56,002 bases of DNA. Origin: an uncultured cyanobacterium. GTDB taxonomy: Bacteria; Cyanobacteriota; Cyanobacteriia; Cyanobacteriales; FACHB-T130. The DNA is taken from contig CAKZHE010000061.1 in the NCBI GenBank assembly GCA_936920195.1, positions 1-56,002 of the forward strand. Direction: 5' to 3'. The translations under genes and the position numbers were made by a program. Of the stretch, positions 8,973 to 17,819 are shown piece after piece. Each line of letters begins with the position of its first letter. The first letter of the stretch is position 1. The notes beneath the pieces are model-generated. The model saw only the letters and a list, made by a program, of their open reading frames with translations. It was not told where the DNA came from and made no database searches.

Positions 8973-10184
8973 ACCTGTTTGCAGCAAACCCACCACTAAA
9001 CCTAAAACACCTCCTAGGTTGACAATGGCTTGCAATTCACTTTTGACAATCCCTTGAATTGCCGCTTCTAAATCAGCGGGAGAAGTGGCTTTCACTCTAT
9101 CGATAATTACTTGATCGATGGATAAAATGGGAATGACTTTGGCAACGATTTTTTCTAAATCTTGTTCCAAATAGCGTTCTAAAACCAAAGCTAATTCTTG
9201 ACTAACTACCTCTAGGGAGGCGCTGACGACGGCAGAATTTCGCAGGCGAGCCAGAATTAATTTAGAAACATCTTCCCAATCAACGGATTTACTTAATCCT
9301 TGGATTAAATCAGTGCCTTTCTCTTGAATATAGAGCCGAACTGTTTCCCGCGTGGTTTTTCGCAATTGGCGCACGGTAGAAACTGGTAGGTTTTGCAGAG
9401 AAATGTTTTGCAGAAGTTCCTGCAAGCGATCGCCTATTTTTAAAGCTACAATTAATTCCTCTAGTCTGGCATTGCTGGCTTCTTTTTCATCTAGACAAAA
9501 GGCTCGCAATCGAGTTAAAGTATTTTGCAATCCAAATAAGTTGGCAACTACCCAATATGTACCGCTACTTTTGGCTCGGAAACCTTCATCAATCACTTTG
9601 ATATTCCGATCTGTCAGGAAATCAACGATTCCTTGCCGTAAGATATCCGGTTGTAAAATTACTTGTAAAATCCAATCAGATAGTTTTTTCGCTTGATCTT
9701 CATTCAGTTGAATTTCTAGGAGTAAATTATCAAAAATTTGGTTGATTTGCACTTCCAGAAAATCTTCGCGCCGCGCCCAAATCTTTAAAATCCGGGGAAA
9801 AGCTTGCCCCAATAAATCTCGCAAAATCCCGGCAATTAATTGGGCAGTTTTCTGTTCGCTTTCTTCTTTGACTTGCTCTAAGGATACTCGTAATAACCAA
9901 TGAATGGCTCCTTGTACCCGCTCCGTTTTTAGCAGTCGGCGAGCTAGATTTTGGAGTTCTTCTGGTGTCAGCAGCGAACCCATGATACTATCAGAAATCC
10001 GTTGGGCGAGCCTTTCTTGATTGCTGGGAATTAATCCTGGGGTAAAAGGCAGATGATATTTGCCAATGTAAACCGCTTTATAGGGGCGAAATAACATTTT
10101 AATGGCAATATCATTAGTGAAATAGCCAATAATTGCCCCTAAAATGGGGGGACTGATGTAGAGCCAGTAAGTAGATAAATCCAA
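8955..10184 (-). CDS. DUF445 family membrane protein
   Basis: A 409-residue protein whose N-terminus ([20 protein letters not shown], then [12 protein letters not shown]) is the hallmark of DUF445/YheB-like proteins. A hydrophobic segment lies at each end (about 8-28 and 390-409), enclosing a long helical region. Function is unknown; a membrane-shape or envelope role has been suggested for relatives. The start is a TTG at 10182-10184 without a good Shine-Dalgarno, so the exact start is uncertain. Confidence 0.88.
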   Translation of the reverse strand: MDLSTYWLYISPPILGAIIGYFTNDIAIKMLFRPYKAVYIGKYHLPFTPGLIPSNQERLAQRISDSIMGSLLTPEELQNLARRLLKTERVQGAIHWLLRVSLEQVKEESEQKTAQLIAGILRDLLGQAFPRILKIWARREDFLEVQINQIFDNLLLEIQLNEDQAKKLSDWILQVILQPDILRQGIVDFLTDRNIKVIDEGFRAKSSGTYWVVANLFGLQNTLTRLRAFCLDEKEASNARLEELIVALKIGDRLQELLQNISLQNLPVSTVRQLRKTTRETVRLYIQEKGTDLIQGLSKSVDWEDVSKLILARLRNSAVVSASLEVVSQELALVLERYLEQDLEKIVAKVIPILSIDQVIIDRVKATSPADLEAAIQGIVKSELQAIVNLGGVLGLVVGLLQTGLLLLR

Positions 10185-10242
10185 ATTGGTAATGGGGAAT
10201 AGTGAGATTTTTAAAGATTGTCCGCTGCGTCAGGTGTTAAAA

Positions 10243-10520
10243 TATGTAGGGACGAATGGTATTCCATTGCTGTCAACTTAAGCCTGAAACTTTTGCCCCA
10301 TAAGAGATCCCCCCTAACCCCCCTTCAAAAGGGGGGAACCGGAAAACCGGAAATATTCTTAAAGTTCCCATTAAAAAGAGGGGAGCCAGAAATATTCTTA
10401 AAGTCCCCCTTTTTAAGGGGGATTTAGGGGGATCTAGACTTAGAAAGGTAGCCATAAAAGCCAATTCGGACAAGACTTTAAGCTTAAGTTGACACCAATG
10501 ATAGCATTAGCCCCTACATA
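10243..10520. mobile_element. MITE-like element with imperfect long terminal inverted repeats
   Basis: The left end (from TATGTAGGG, including TGTCAACTTAAG) and the right end (CTTAAGTTGACA through CCCTACATA) are reverse complements with a few mismatches over about 45 bases. The two arms surround a second palindromic element at 10305-10435. There is no transposase. Small ORFs here are artefacts of the palindromes. Confidence 0.65.
10305..10435. repeat. Inner palindromic element, GATCCCCC ends
   Basis: The ends read AGATCCCCC and GGGGGATCT with further C-rich/G-rich pairing (CCCCCTT near both ends), giving an inverted repeat of about 30 bases per side. Two copies of AAATATTCTTAAAGT lie in the middle as a direct repeat. 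It appears to have been inserted inside the older element spanning 10243-10520. Confidence 0.65.
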
Positions 10521-10652
10521 CAGATCGCTCTAGGACTTCCGAGGTAGAATCAGCATAAACTATTTCCACCGTCTGGAAATCTTGATAAATTTGGTATCAT
10601 TACCCAATTATAGCTGTTATTAATTCTCTGTTCTAGGGCTGGTTGAGAGTCT

Positions 10653-11168
10653 ATGGGAAAAATCCAATTGTATATTGCTTCTAGCTTGGATGGCTATATT
10701 GCCAGAGACTCTGGGGAAGTGGATTGGTTGTTTAGCGATCGAGATTATGGCTATACGGAGTTTCTTGCCCAAATTGATACGGTTTTAATGGGGAATAAAA
10801 CCTATCAGCAACTTTTGGGGTTTGGCGAATATCCCTATTCCGGGAAAACTGCCTTTGTTTTTTCAAGAACTCTGGCAGGGCAAAAAGATGAGCGAGTAGA
10901 ATTTATCGGTGGCGAACTTCAGGATTTTGTCCAGGGTTTGCAGAAAACTAGCACGGGGAATATTTGGCTAGTGGGCGGCTCGGAAATAATTTATGCTTTT
11001 CTGAAACATGGTTTGGTTGATGAGTTTATTCTCTCAGTTCATCCAGTGATTCTCGGCAGTGGCATTCCCCTGATTGTTCGCGATCGCACTCTATTTACTA
11101 CATTAGAATTGCAGGATGTCAAAACCTACAAGACTGGATTGGTGCAATTATCTTACCGCAAAATTTAA
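10653..11168 (+). CDS. Dihydrofolate reductase-like (RibD C-terminal domain) protein
   Basis: A 171-residue single-domain protein with the N-terminus IQLYIASSLDGYIA, then VLMGNKTYQQL, FVFSRT, GGEL, IWLVGGSEI and LSVHPVILGSG. These are the motifs of the RibD-C/bacterial DHFR-like family, a NADPH-binding reductase fold. The true substrate is unknown for most of these stand-alone proteins. Its stop overlaps the convergent dehydrogenase stop by 4 bases. Confidence 0.88.
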   Translation: MGKIQLYIASSLDGYIARDSGEVDWLFSDRDYGYTEFLAQIDTVLMGNKTYQQLLGFGEYPYSGKTAFVFSRTLAGQKDERVEFIGGELQDFVQGLQKTSTGNIWLVGGSEIIYAFLKHGLVDEFILSVHPVILGSGIPLIVRDRTLFTTLELQDVKTYKTGLVQLSYRKI

Positions 11169-12199
11169 CCTTGACTGGGATCGATGGGGACTTTAATCAC
11201 TTGCCGCTGTAACATTTCTTGAAAAACTTGCTCTAAATCTTTTAAGGGACGGCGATCGCTCAATAATAAATCAAAGGGAATACTCCCACTTGCCAGCAAT
11301 GCCAAAGCATTTTGGACGTAGGTGGGTGTGTTGTGAAAAACACCTTTCAAAGTCAATTCGCTGTAATGTAACTGTTCCGTATTGACGGTAATTGTGGTAT
11401 CCTTGGGACAACCGCCAAAGAGATTTACTGTAGCTCCAGGACGAGCGCAGGCGATCGCCATTTCCCAAACCGTCGGCACTCCTGTAGCTTCCACCACAAT
11501 ATCTGCTCCCCAACCGGAAGTTAATTGCCGCACTGTGCCAGGAATATCGGTTAATTGCCGATAATTAAAAGTTTTGGCGGCTCCCAACTGTTCCCCGACT
11601 TGCAACCTTTGATCCTGTCCACCAAATAAATATACTTCCTGGGATTGCTGTGCCAAAACTGCCACAAACATCAACCCAATTGCCCCATCGCCGATGATGA
11701 CAACGCTATTTCCCGGTTGAAAATTGGAACGAGCAATCCCGTGTAGCACGCAAGCTAAAGGCTCCGTCATCGCGGCTAATTCCTCTGTCAACCCATCGGG
11801 AACTCGCCATAAATTTCGTTCCACAATCGCAGCGGGAATTTTGACAAATTCGGCAAATGTGCCATTATTCCAAGTTAAATGGGGACAAAGGGAATATTCT
11901 TGCCGTTGACAAAAGAAACATTTCATGCAGGGGGCGGAATTATTGGCGACAACGCGATCGCCTATTTGCCAACCGCTGACTCCAGTTCCCACTGCGGCAA
12001 TTTTCCCACAAACTTCATGTCCAAACAAAGTTGGTAGTTGCAACATTTTGGCATGACCGCCGCGCCGCCACACCTTCAAATCTGTACCGCAAGTCGTAGC
12101 TGCTGCCACTTGCAGCACCACTTCGCCTGCTCCCGGTGTAGGATCGGCAACGGTTTCCAAGCGCAAATCTTCTCGTCCGTAGAGTAATGCTGCTAGCAA
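11165..12199 (-). CDS. Zinc-dependent alcohol dehydrogenase (MDR superfamily)
   Basis: A 344-residue medium-chain dehydrogenase. The catalytic zinc set is visible (Cys37 in TTCGTD, GHEVCG with His61), and the structural zinc lobe has Cys91, 94, 97 and 105 (CMKCFFC...C). A Rossmann NAD(P) motif follows at VVIIGDGAIGLMFV. Overall it is closest to threonine or sorbitol dehydrogenase-type MDR proteins; the substrate cannot be inferred. The start is TTG at 12197-12199 with no clear Shine-Dalgarno. Confidence 0.9.
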   Translation of the reverse strand: MLAALLYGREDLRLETVADPTPGAGEVVLQVAAATTCGTDLKVWRRGGHAKMLQLPTLFGHEVCGKIAAVGTGVSGWQIGDRVVANNSAPCMKCFFCQRQEYSLCPHLTWNNGTFAEFVKIPAAIVERNLWRVPDGLTEELAAMTEPLACVLHGIARSNFQPGNSVVIIGDGAIGLMFVAVLAQQSQEVYLFGGQDQRLQVGEQLGAAKTFNYRQLTDIPGTVRQLTSGWGADIVVEATGVPTVWEMAIACARPGATVNLFGGCPKDTTITVNTEQLHYSELTLKGVFHNTPTYVQNALALLASGSIPFDLLLSDRRPLKDLEQVFQEMLQRQVIKVPIDPSQG

Positions 12200-12269
12200 T
12201 GAAATACCCCTAACCGTCCCTTCCCATTGATTGTATAGTATATAGCGGTTCTCAAATCCATAAAATGAG

Positions 12270-12420
12270 ATACAGTGACGTACTCCTACACTTCCCTATC
12301 GGGTAAGTGTAGGCTTCTCCTCCGAGATTTCCCGGATTCGCGTTTTATAGTGAGGCGAACGCCCAACCCCACTTTTTTAATTAGGATTCCAGAGTTAAGG
12401 TCGCGAGGCATTGACACACC
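12270..12420 (-). ncRNA. Putative omega-RNA (reRNA) / right end of the TnpB element
   Basis: In IS200/IS605-type elements the guide RNA of TnpB overlaps the 3' end of tnpB and the element's right end. Here a strong hairpin (arms CCTACACTT / AAGTGTAGG, inner CCC-GATA-GGG) covers 12285-12313 over the stop codon, followed on the - strand by GGAGTACGTCA, like the right-end relics elsewhere in the window. The guide would be the - strand sequence just beyond about 12270. Boundaries are inferred, not seen. Confidence 0.35.
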
Positions 12421-13572
12421 ACAAGAGCAATCATGCCATCTGTCACTCAATTCTTTCGGAACTCTATTGAGGCATATTGCACAATGTTGAGATGTTCCAG
12501 CTGGGTTAACTTTAATAACTAACCGCCCAGCCCTTGCAGCCTTGTACGGCAAGATTTCATTCAAGAACCCAGCTATCCCAGCATCAGCAAAACTTTTGTT
12601 CAATCCCGACTTAGCCGATTGACCATTAGGCAAAAACTTCCCCTCGTTATCCTGTTTAGGTTTATTACGTTTCGCCAGATTAGAAACTTTGAGGTCTTCC
12701 ACAAAGACAACCTCAGCTTTATCTACTAATTCACCCGCCAACTCAAAATGCCATTGCTGGCGCTGTCTGGCTATCTGTTGATGCAACTTAGCGATGCGCT
12801 CATTAAGTTTGCGTCGGGCTGTAGATCCCTTCTTCCTTGCCTCCCGCTTGGCTTGGAGTTTAGACAGTTTTTCTTCGGCTTGTCGGTAAAACTTAGGCGG
12901 TTTTACCATTGTGCCATCAGAGCAAGCTACAAAATATTCCAAGCCCGCATCAACACCGATACTGTTAGCTTCAGTGGGCTTCTTGTCAATAACGGGGCTG
13001 TCAGGAACAGAAACATCTTCTAGAGTTAAACTGACATACCAACCATCCGCTTTTTGAGTAACTAGCGCCCGTTTGAGGGTGAACCCATCTGGGATAGGGC
13101 GATGTTGAATCAACTTGATTTTTCCTAGCTTAGGAAGCTCAATTCGATTTCCTTGGATGCAATCAGGCTTGACTCGTTGATAAGCAAAAGTGCGATAACG
13201 ATTCTTGTTTTTAAAGCGAGGTTTGCCGCTACGCTTGCCGTTACTATCTCCTTTAATGAACCGAGTCAAGGCTAAGTCTACCCGTTTCACCATATCTTGC
13301 AAGACATCGGCATGGATATCCTTGTACCAATCTCGCTCTGCTTTGAGGGATACCAAAGATCGCTTTTGTCCGTAATATTCTGGTTGTTCCCGTGGTTCAG
13401 CAATACTGCAAACCAATGGACAAGCATTAATGGGGCAGCGATTAAACTCCCACCAGTCAAACCTATCTGCCAACAAATAGTTGTATTGATGACGCAGCAT
13501 ATCGAGCCACTTGCTCATGCGACATCTTTGGTCATGTGTTGGTAGTAGTTTGAATTGGTAGGCTAGTTTCAT
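12286..13572 (-). CDS. tnpB: TnpB-type RNA-guided endonuclease (IS605 OrfB)
   Basis: A 428-residue protein from ATG at 13570-13572 (MKLAYQFKLLPT, the standard TnpB opening); a longer frame to 13656 enters the left-end hairpin and is not used. The RuvC triad is intact: Asp208 in IGVDAG, Glu292 in VFVEDL and Asp391 in PRDLNSG. The zinc finger has Cys364, 367, 382 and 384. Such proteins cut DNA guided by an RNA made from the element's own right end. Nothing suggests decay. It lies between the dehydrogenase gene and argH. Confidence 0.93.
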   Translation of the reverse strand: MKLAYQFKLLPTHDQRCRMSKWLDMLRHQYNYLLADRFDWWEFNRCPINACPLVCSIAEPREQPEYYGQKRSLVSLKAERDWYKDIHADVLQDMVKRVDLALTRFIKGDSNGKRSGKPRFKNKNRYRTFAYQRVKPDCIQGNRIELPKLGKIKLIQHRPIPDGFTLKRALVTQKADGWYVSLTLEDVSVPDSPVIDKKPTEANSIGVDAGLEYFVACSDGTMVKPPKFYRQAEEKLSKLQAKREARKKGSTARRKLNERIAKLHQQIARQRQQWHFELAGELVDKAEVVFVEDLKVSNLAKRNKPKQDNEGKFLPNGQSAKSGLNKSFADAGIAGFLNEILPYKAARAGRLVIKVNPAGTSQHCAICLNRVPKELSDRWHDCSCGVSMPRDLNSGILIKKVGLGVRLTIKRESGKSRRRSLHLPDREV

Positions 13573-13600
13573 GTCATAATTGTACTGCACAAAAGAAATT

Positions 13601-13634
13601 GTCAAAGAGAGGGTTATCGAACCCCCTCTTTGAC
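13601..13634. repeat. Left-end hairpin 1 of the TnpB element
   Basis: Arms GTCAAAGAGAGGGTT / AACCCCCTCTTTGAC with a 4-base loop and one mismatch, 28 bases upstream of the tnpB start codon. It could be a transposition signal or a translation/transcription control structure. Confidence 0.7.
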
Positions 13635-13684
13635 CCGCATTCCTCTCACATCTCACCCGACAGGGGAGTGTGAGAGGAATGCGG
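13635..13684. repeat. Left-end hairpin 2, perfect 16-bp stem
   Basis: Arms 13635-13650 and 13669-13684 are perfect reverse complements (CCGCATTCCTCTCACA and its complement), with a further inner ACCC/GGGG stem. It directly abuts hairpin 1. Its inner core resembles the right-end hairpin at 12285-12313. Confidence 0.75.
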
Positions 13685-13721
13685 CTTTAGCTGATCGGCG
13701 CAAAACAGATTTTTACAATTA

Positions 13722-15110
13722 ATGACACAACCAAAAACTTGGAGCCAGCGGTTTGAATCAGCACTAGATCCCGCGATCGCTCGCTTTAATGCCAGTATTA
13801 GCTTTGATATTGAACTAATTGAGTTTGACATTACCGGATCGGTGGCTCATGCCAAAATGCTGGCGCATACGGGGATCATCTCGGCAGCCGAAGGTGAGCA
13901 ATTGGTGGCGGGATTAGAACAAATTCGTCAGGAGTACCGCGACGGCAACTTTAATCCGGGGGTTGATGCCGAAGATGTCCATTTTGCCGTGGAAAGACGG
14001 CTGACAGAGATTGCTGGCGATGTCGGTAAAAAACTTCATACCGCGCGATCGCGTAACGATCAAGTTGGCACAGATACCCGCCTCTACCTGCGGGAAAAAA
14101 TCACCGAAATTCGGCAGCATCTGCGGGAATTTCAAACTGTACTTTTGGACTTAGCTCAAGTCCATGTAGAAACCCCCATTCCCGGCTATACGCACCTACA
14201 ACGCGCTCAACCCATCAGCCTTGCCCATCACCTGCTCGCCTATTTTCAGATGGCACAAAGAGATTGGGAGCGGCTCGGAGAGATTTATCAGCGGGTGAAT
14301 ATTTCCCCCTTGGGTTGCGGAGCCTTAGCGGGAACCACTTTTCCCATCGATCGCCACTATACGGCAGAATTGTTAGGGTTTGCTCGCCCCTACAGCAATA
14401 GTTTGGATGGAGTCAGCGATCGCGACTTTGCCATTGAATTTTTGGCAGCGGCTAGTCTGATTATGGTGCATCTCAGCCGTCTTTCGGAAGAAATTATTCT
14501 TTGGGCATCCCAAGAATTTAGTTTTATCTCCCTGAAAGATAGTTGTGCCACGGGTTCTAGCATTATGCCCCAGAAAAAGAACCCCGATGTTCCCGAATTG
14601 GTGCGGGGGAAATCCGGGCGAGTATTTGGGCATTTGCAAGCCATGTTAGTGCTTTTGAAGGGATTGCCCCTGGCCTACAATAAGGACTTGCAAGAAGATA
14701 AAGAAGCCCTGTTTGATACTGTCAAAACCGTGAAAGCCTGTTTGGAAGCCACCAGCATCCTCTTGCGAGACGGTTTAGAATTCCGCACCGCCAGACTCAC
14801 CGCCGCCGTTGCCGAAGACTTTTCCAACGCCACCGACGTAGCCGACTATTTGGCAGCTAAAGGCGTACCCTTCCGAGAAGCTTATAACTTGGTAGGAAAA
14901 GTGGTGAAAACCTCTTTAGCCGCTGGCAAATTGTTGAAAGACTTAACCCTCGCCGAATGGCAAGAACTCCATCCTGCCTTTGCTGAAGATATATACCAAG
15001 CGATCGCCCCTCGGCAAGTGATTGCGGCTCGCAACAGTTATGGCGGTACTGGTTTCGAGCAAGTTCGGCAAGCGATTCAAACCGCTCAAATTCAACTTCA
15101 ACAGAACTAG
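13722..15110 (+). CDS. argH: Argininosuccinate lyase
   Basis: A 462-residue enzyme of the last arginine biosynthesis step: argininosuccinate to arginine and fumarate. The N-terminal [10 protein letters not shown], then [10 protein letters not shown], the TGYTHLQ-like [10 protein letters not shown] and the fumarase-superfamily signature [12 protein letters not shown] are all present, with the flexible catalytic Ser in that loop. Length and ends are normal. It starts at ATG 13722, about 40 bases beyond the TnpB element's left end, so the insertion lies just upstream of its promoter region. Confidence 0.97.
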   Translation: MTQPKTWSQRFESALDPAIARFNASISFDIELIEFDITGSVAHAKMLAHTGIISAAEGEQLVAGLEQIRQEYRDGNFNPGVDAEDVHFAVERRLTEIAGDVGKKLHTARSRNDQVGTDTRLYLREKITEIRQHLREFQTVLLDLAQVHVETPIPGYTHLQRAQPISLAHHLLAYFQMAQRDWERLGEIYQRVNISPLGCGALAGTTFPIDRHYTAELLGFARPYSNSLDGVSDRDFAIEFLAAASLIMVHLSRLSEEIILWASQEFSFISLKDSCATGSSIMPQKKNPDVPELVRGKSGRVFGHLQAMLVLLKGLPLAYNKDLQEDKEALFDTVKTVKACLEATSILLRDGLEFRTARLTAAVAEDFSNATDVADYLAAKGVPFREAYNLVGKVVKTSLAAGKLLKDLTLAEWQELHPAFAEDIYQAIAPRQVIAARNSYGGTGFEQVRQAIQTAQIQLQQN

Positions 15111-15255
15111 CGGATAGACCGTGTAGCTACAATTTGTTAATATTGCCAGGTGCGATCGCCTATCCCTCAAGTTATCCTCAGAAATGGGGGCGATCGCTCT
15201 TTTGAATTCAAAATTCAAAATTATCAATTCAAAATTAAAGACAATTTCATTTCCT

Positions 15256-15567
15256 ATGGCAGCAATTGAATTAGTTTTGGTGAGCGGACTAGCGGCGATT
15301 GCTGGGTGGTTATTCTACCACATTCTGCAACAGCGCCAGCAACAAACTCAGTTAGAAAGAGCTTTTTATAAACTGCTAGAATCTCAAAATGGTTGCATTT
15401 CCCTGATTCAACTAGCCGCTGCTGCTAGAGTTAACGGACAATTGGCGAAGGAGTATTTAGAAGAACAAGCAATCATGTTTGAAGCTACTACCGAAGTCGA
15501 TCTTGATAACGGCACTTTTTATCGGTTTCCTAAACTGCGATCGCCATCCAAAAGCCATCTCAATTAA
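15256..15567 (+). CDS. Small single-pass membrane protein, unknown
   Basis: A 103-residue protein from ATG at 15256 (MAAIELVLVSGLAAIAGWLF). An in-frame start at 15184 would read through a TTCAAAATT repeat and is not used. One N-terminal membrane helix is followed by a Gln-rich linker and a small domain with LESQNGCISLIQLAAAARV, which looks like a winged-helix-type fold (inference). I recognise it only as a conserved-looking cyanobacterial hypothetical. It stands alone after argH. Confidence 0.65.
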   Translation: MAAIELVLVSGLAAIAGWLFYHILQQRQQQTQLERAFYKLLESQNGCISLIQLAAAARVNGQLAKEYLEEQAIMFEATTEVDLDNGTFYRFPKLRSPSKSHLN

Positions 15568-15594
15568 AATTGCAAGGGTTTTCCGGACTAATAG

Positions 15595-16410
15595 CTAAGG
15601 TAAATATTTTTGGACTGTCGCTGTGGGAATGCCCCAACTGAGAGCTTCCATTTGGCGAAATTGTTCAATGGAGGGTAAAGTACCATCAGCTAATTTAAAT
15701 ACGCTAATTCCCTGTAAAGGATATTTCAACCGTCCATTGATGCCCACTAATTGACCATATTGATTTAAAATTGGTCCACCACTCATGCCCTGATCGATAT
15801 CGTTGGTATAGCCTAATTGATAGCCGCTGGCTAGAGATAAAGATAATTTCATCTTCACTTCTCCGGCGGTTAATTTAAAGGCTTGCCAACCCAATTCGCG
15901 AGTATTTTCGATTCTTTCGGGATTAACTAATCGCCAATTGGGAAATCCGGCGGCATAAAGGCGATCGCCTGGTTGTAAAATTTCCGAATTCCCCCATTGT
16001 ACCACTTGATAACTATTCGGACTACTAAATTCCACTAAGGCCAGATCTAAATCGCCAAAATTCACTTGGCAAAGCCATTTAGCACTATGTTTTTGTTCAT
16101 CTGTCGTCAGAATATGATACTCGATATTTTTAGAATTTAGACATTTTTGATGTTCGCCACTGGTGTCAACCACATGGCGATTGGTTAATACTGTATATGT
16201 CTCGGCTTTTTTGGCAATAATTACACCAGAACCTGCCAAATTTTCTCCTAACACTCTGACTGTGACTTGGTTGGCAATTTCAGAACTTGTTATTTCTGGT
16301 TGGGCAGAATTGACAGCCATTCGATCTAATCTGCTGGCGGATAGGGGTTGCCCAACCGCTAGCAGAAGTGCGATCGCCACATAAAACCAAAAGCGATAAA
16401 GATTTTTCAC
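15595..16410 (-). CDS. Secreted trypsin-like serine protease
   Basis: A 271-residue S1-fold protease with an N-terminal signal peptide or anchor (hydrophobic 8-20). The catalytic triad is visible: His79 in TNRHVV, Asp122 in GDLDLAL and Ser210 in QGMSGGPIL. Its length is that of the protease domain alone; no PDZ domain follows, unlike HhoA/HhoB/HtrA. It probably acts in the periplasm. It is followed by, and divergent in function from, the permease gene upstream on the same strand. Confidence 0.88.
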   Translation of the reverse strand: MKNLYRFWFYVAIALLLAVGQPLSASRLDRMAVNSAQPEITSSEIANQVTVRVLGENLAGSGVIIAKKAETYTVLTNRHVVDTSGEHQKCLNSKNIEYHILTTDEQKHSAKWLCQVNFGDLDLALVEFSSPNSYQVVQWGNSEILQPGDRLYAAGFPNWRLVNPERIENTRELGWQAFKLTAGEVKMKLSLSLASGYQLGYTNDIDQGMSGGPILNQYGQLVGINGRLKYPLQGISVFKLADGTLPSIEQFRQMEALSWGIPTATVQKYLP

Positions 16411-16433
16411 AACTCTTAAATTGCAGAGACTTT

Positions 16434-17426
16434 TTAGACTTTTTGGATGAATTGACGACCTAGTAAACCCTGGGGACGTACTAACAGCATAACAAATAAG
16501 ATTCCAAAAGCGATCGCATCTCTATATGCCGAAAATTCTCCCGGCACAAAAGCTTCAATTATCCCAATTACTAATCCCCCTAGCACTGCGCCGGGAATAC
16601 TCCCCAATCCTCCCAACACAATCACCGCTAAACCCTTCAGTCCAAAAGCAATGCCAAAATATGGACCAGCAATCCCCACGCTAGAACCAACTAAAGTGCC
16701 TGCCAATCCCGCCAAGAAACTGCTAATAAAAAAGGTTAGAACAATAAATCCATCAGTATTAATTCCTAGTAAACTTGCTGTTACTGGGTCTTCTGCCACC
16801 GCTTTCATCGCTTTCCCAAATTTGGTAAAATTGATAAAATAAGTTAAAATTCCCAAAACAAAGATGGAAACTCCAAAAATTGCCACCTGCACGGTACGGA
16901 TGGGAATTGGTTTTTCGATGGAGCCAAAGTTAATCGCAGCGGGTAAATTTCCATAAGTATTAGCGGGAAACGGGTAATTTTCTGCCCCCACTAAATACTG
17001 AATGAGGTTCACAATAATAAAAGCTACGCCCAAACTAGAAACCACTGTCAGCAGAGATTCTGCTCCTTGGCGACGCAAAGGACGAAAGGCGAGCCGTTCA
17101 ATTGCCACTCCCACTAAACCAGTTAGAATGCTGCTGAACAATAGCGCCCAAAAAAAGGGTAATTGTATGGGGATTTTGGCATTAGCGAGCAAACCATTAA
17201 AACCAAAAGCTTCTCCCATCAAAGCATAGGTAAAATAGGCTCCAAGGGTAAACATTGCACCGTGGGCGAAGTTAATAATTCCCAAAATTGAAAATATCAG
17301 AGTGTATCCCAAGGCAAAAATGGCATAGACACTCCCGACTGACAAGCCGTTGAGAAATTGTTGGAGAAAGAAGGTGATGAAGTCCAAGGCAAGAATTAAA
17401 GAGGTACAGTTAAATAGTAGGGGCAA
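16434..17426 (-). CDS. Branched-chain/neutral amino acid ABC transporter permease (LivH/NatD type)
   Basis: A 330-residue multi-helix permease beginning FLQQFLNGLSVGSVYAIFALGYTLIFSILGIINFAHG, the LivH signature region, and containing IERLAFRPLR and GLGSIPGAVLGGLVIG. In cyanobacteria this family includes NatD of the N-I uptake system. Partner genes (LivM/NatC, ATPases, binding protein) are not in the window. The outer start is TTG at 17424-17426; a TTG 39 bases downstream, nearer to where family members begin, is equally possible. Confidence 0.88.
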   Translation of the reverse strand: MPLLFNCTSLILALDFITFFLQQFLNGLSVGSVYAIFALGYTLIFSILGIINFAHGAMFTLGAYFTYALMGEAFGFNGLLANAKIPIQLPFFWALLFSSILTGLVGVAIERLAFRPLRRQGAESLLTVVSSLGVAFIIVNLIQYLVGAENYPFPANTYGNLPAAINFGSIEKPIPIRTVQVAIFGVSIFVLGILTYFINFTKFGKAMKAVAEDPVTASLLGINTDGFIVLTFFISSFLAGLAGTLVGSSVGIAGPYFGIAFGLKGLAVIVLGGLGSIPGAVLGGLVIGIIEAFVPGEFSAYRDAIAFGILFVMLLVRPQGLLGRQFIQKV

Positions 17427-17448
17427 GTTTGCGAGAAGTTATCGTCAA

Positions 17449-17539
17449 CAGGACTTACGCATTTACTCCGTATATAGCGTTGATGGTGCGTTACGCTGCG
17501 CTAACACACCCTACTGATAGAGGCATTGCGTAAGTCCTG
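17449..17539. mobile_element. 91-bp MITE with CAGGACTTACGCA ends
   Basis: Terminal inverted repeats CAGGACTTACGCA and TGCGTAAGTCCTG enclose a short non-coding core. The 5-base flank GTCAA is repeated directly on both sides (17444-17448 and 17540-17544), a target-site duplication. The core is almost identical, in inverse orientation, to the copy at 27727-27814. Confidence 0.8.
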
Positions 17540-17637
17540 GTCAATTTCTATTCAAAATATCATTAAATTACCCCACAAGGCGCTATAGTTGTTTAACTAA
17601 AACGGCTGAAAGCCTTGCGAAATGTACATTTGTGTTA

Positions 17638-17709
17638 AGCCGATAATGAGATTTGAACTCACGACCGCTCGATTACGAATCGAGTGCTCTACCACTGAGC
17701 TATATCGGC
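17638..17709 (-). tRNA. tRNA-Thr (anticodon CGU)
   Basis: On the - strand the 7-base acceptor stem GCCGATA pairs with TATCGGC. The D-arm reads AGCTCAGTGGTAGAGC, the anticodon stem-loop TCGATTCGTAATCGA has CGT as anticodon, and the T-arm contains GTTCAAATC. No CCA is encoded and no intron is seen. The CGU anticodon reads the threonine codon ACG. Confidence 0.95.
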
Positions 17710-17819
17710 GCTGGATTCCTATAATAGCAAAAAGCTGGTGGTTAGATCAAGGATTGCAGATCTTTGGTGGTGGAGTTGTGGAGGGAGTCACGCTCGCACG
17801 ATCGCCTCCATAACCAACT

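Larger units (their letters stand above)
12270..13684 (-). mobile_element. IS200/IS605-type element carrying only tnpB
   Basis: The unit consists of tnpB flanked by hairpins: left-end hairpins at 13601-13634 and 13635-13684, right-end hairpin at 12285-12313. The loop core of the left-end hairpin read on the - strand (CCCTGTCGGGTGAG) matches the right-end core on the + strand (CCCTATCGGGTAAG), as expected for paired terminal structures. No tnpA is present, so mobility would need a transposase in trans. Confidence 0.65.

Noticed and set aside
10218-10473. Two opposing ORFs near 10.3 kb
   Set aside because: Both consist of translated palindromic repeat (runs of Pro, Leu and Gly from CCCCCT/AGGGGG) and vanish once the nested element is recognised.
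17622-17813. Plus-strand ORF of 63 codons
   Set aside because: It is the antisense of tRNA-Thr and its flank.
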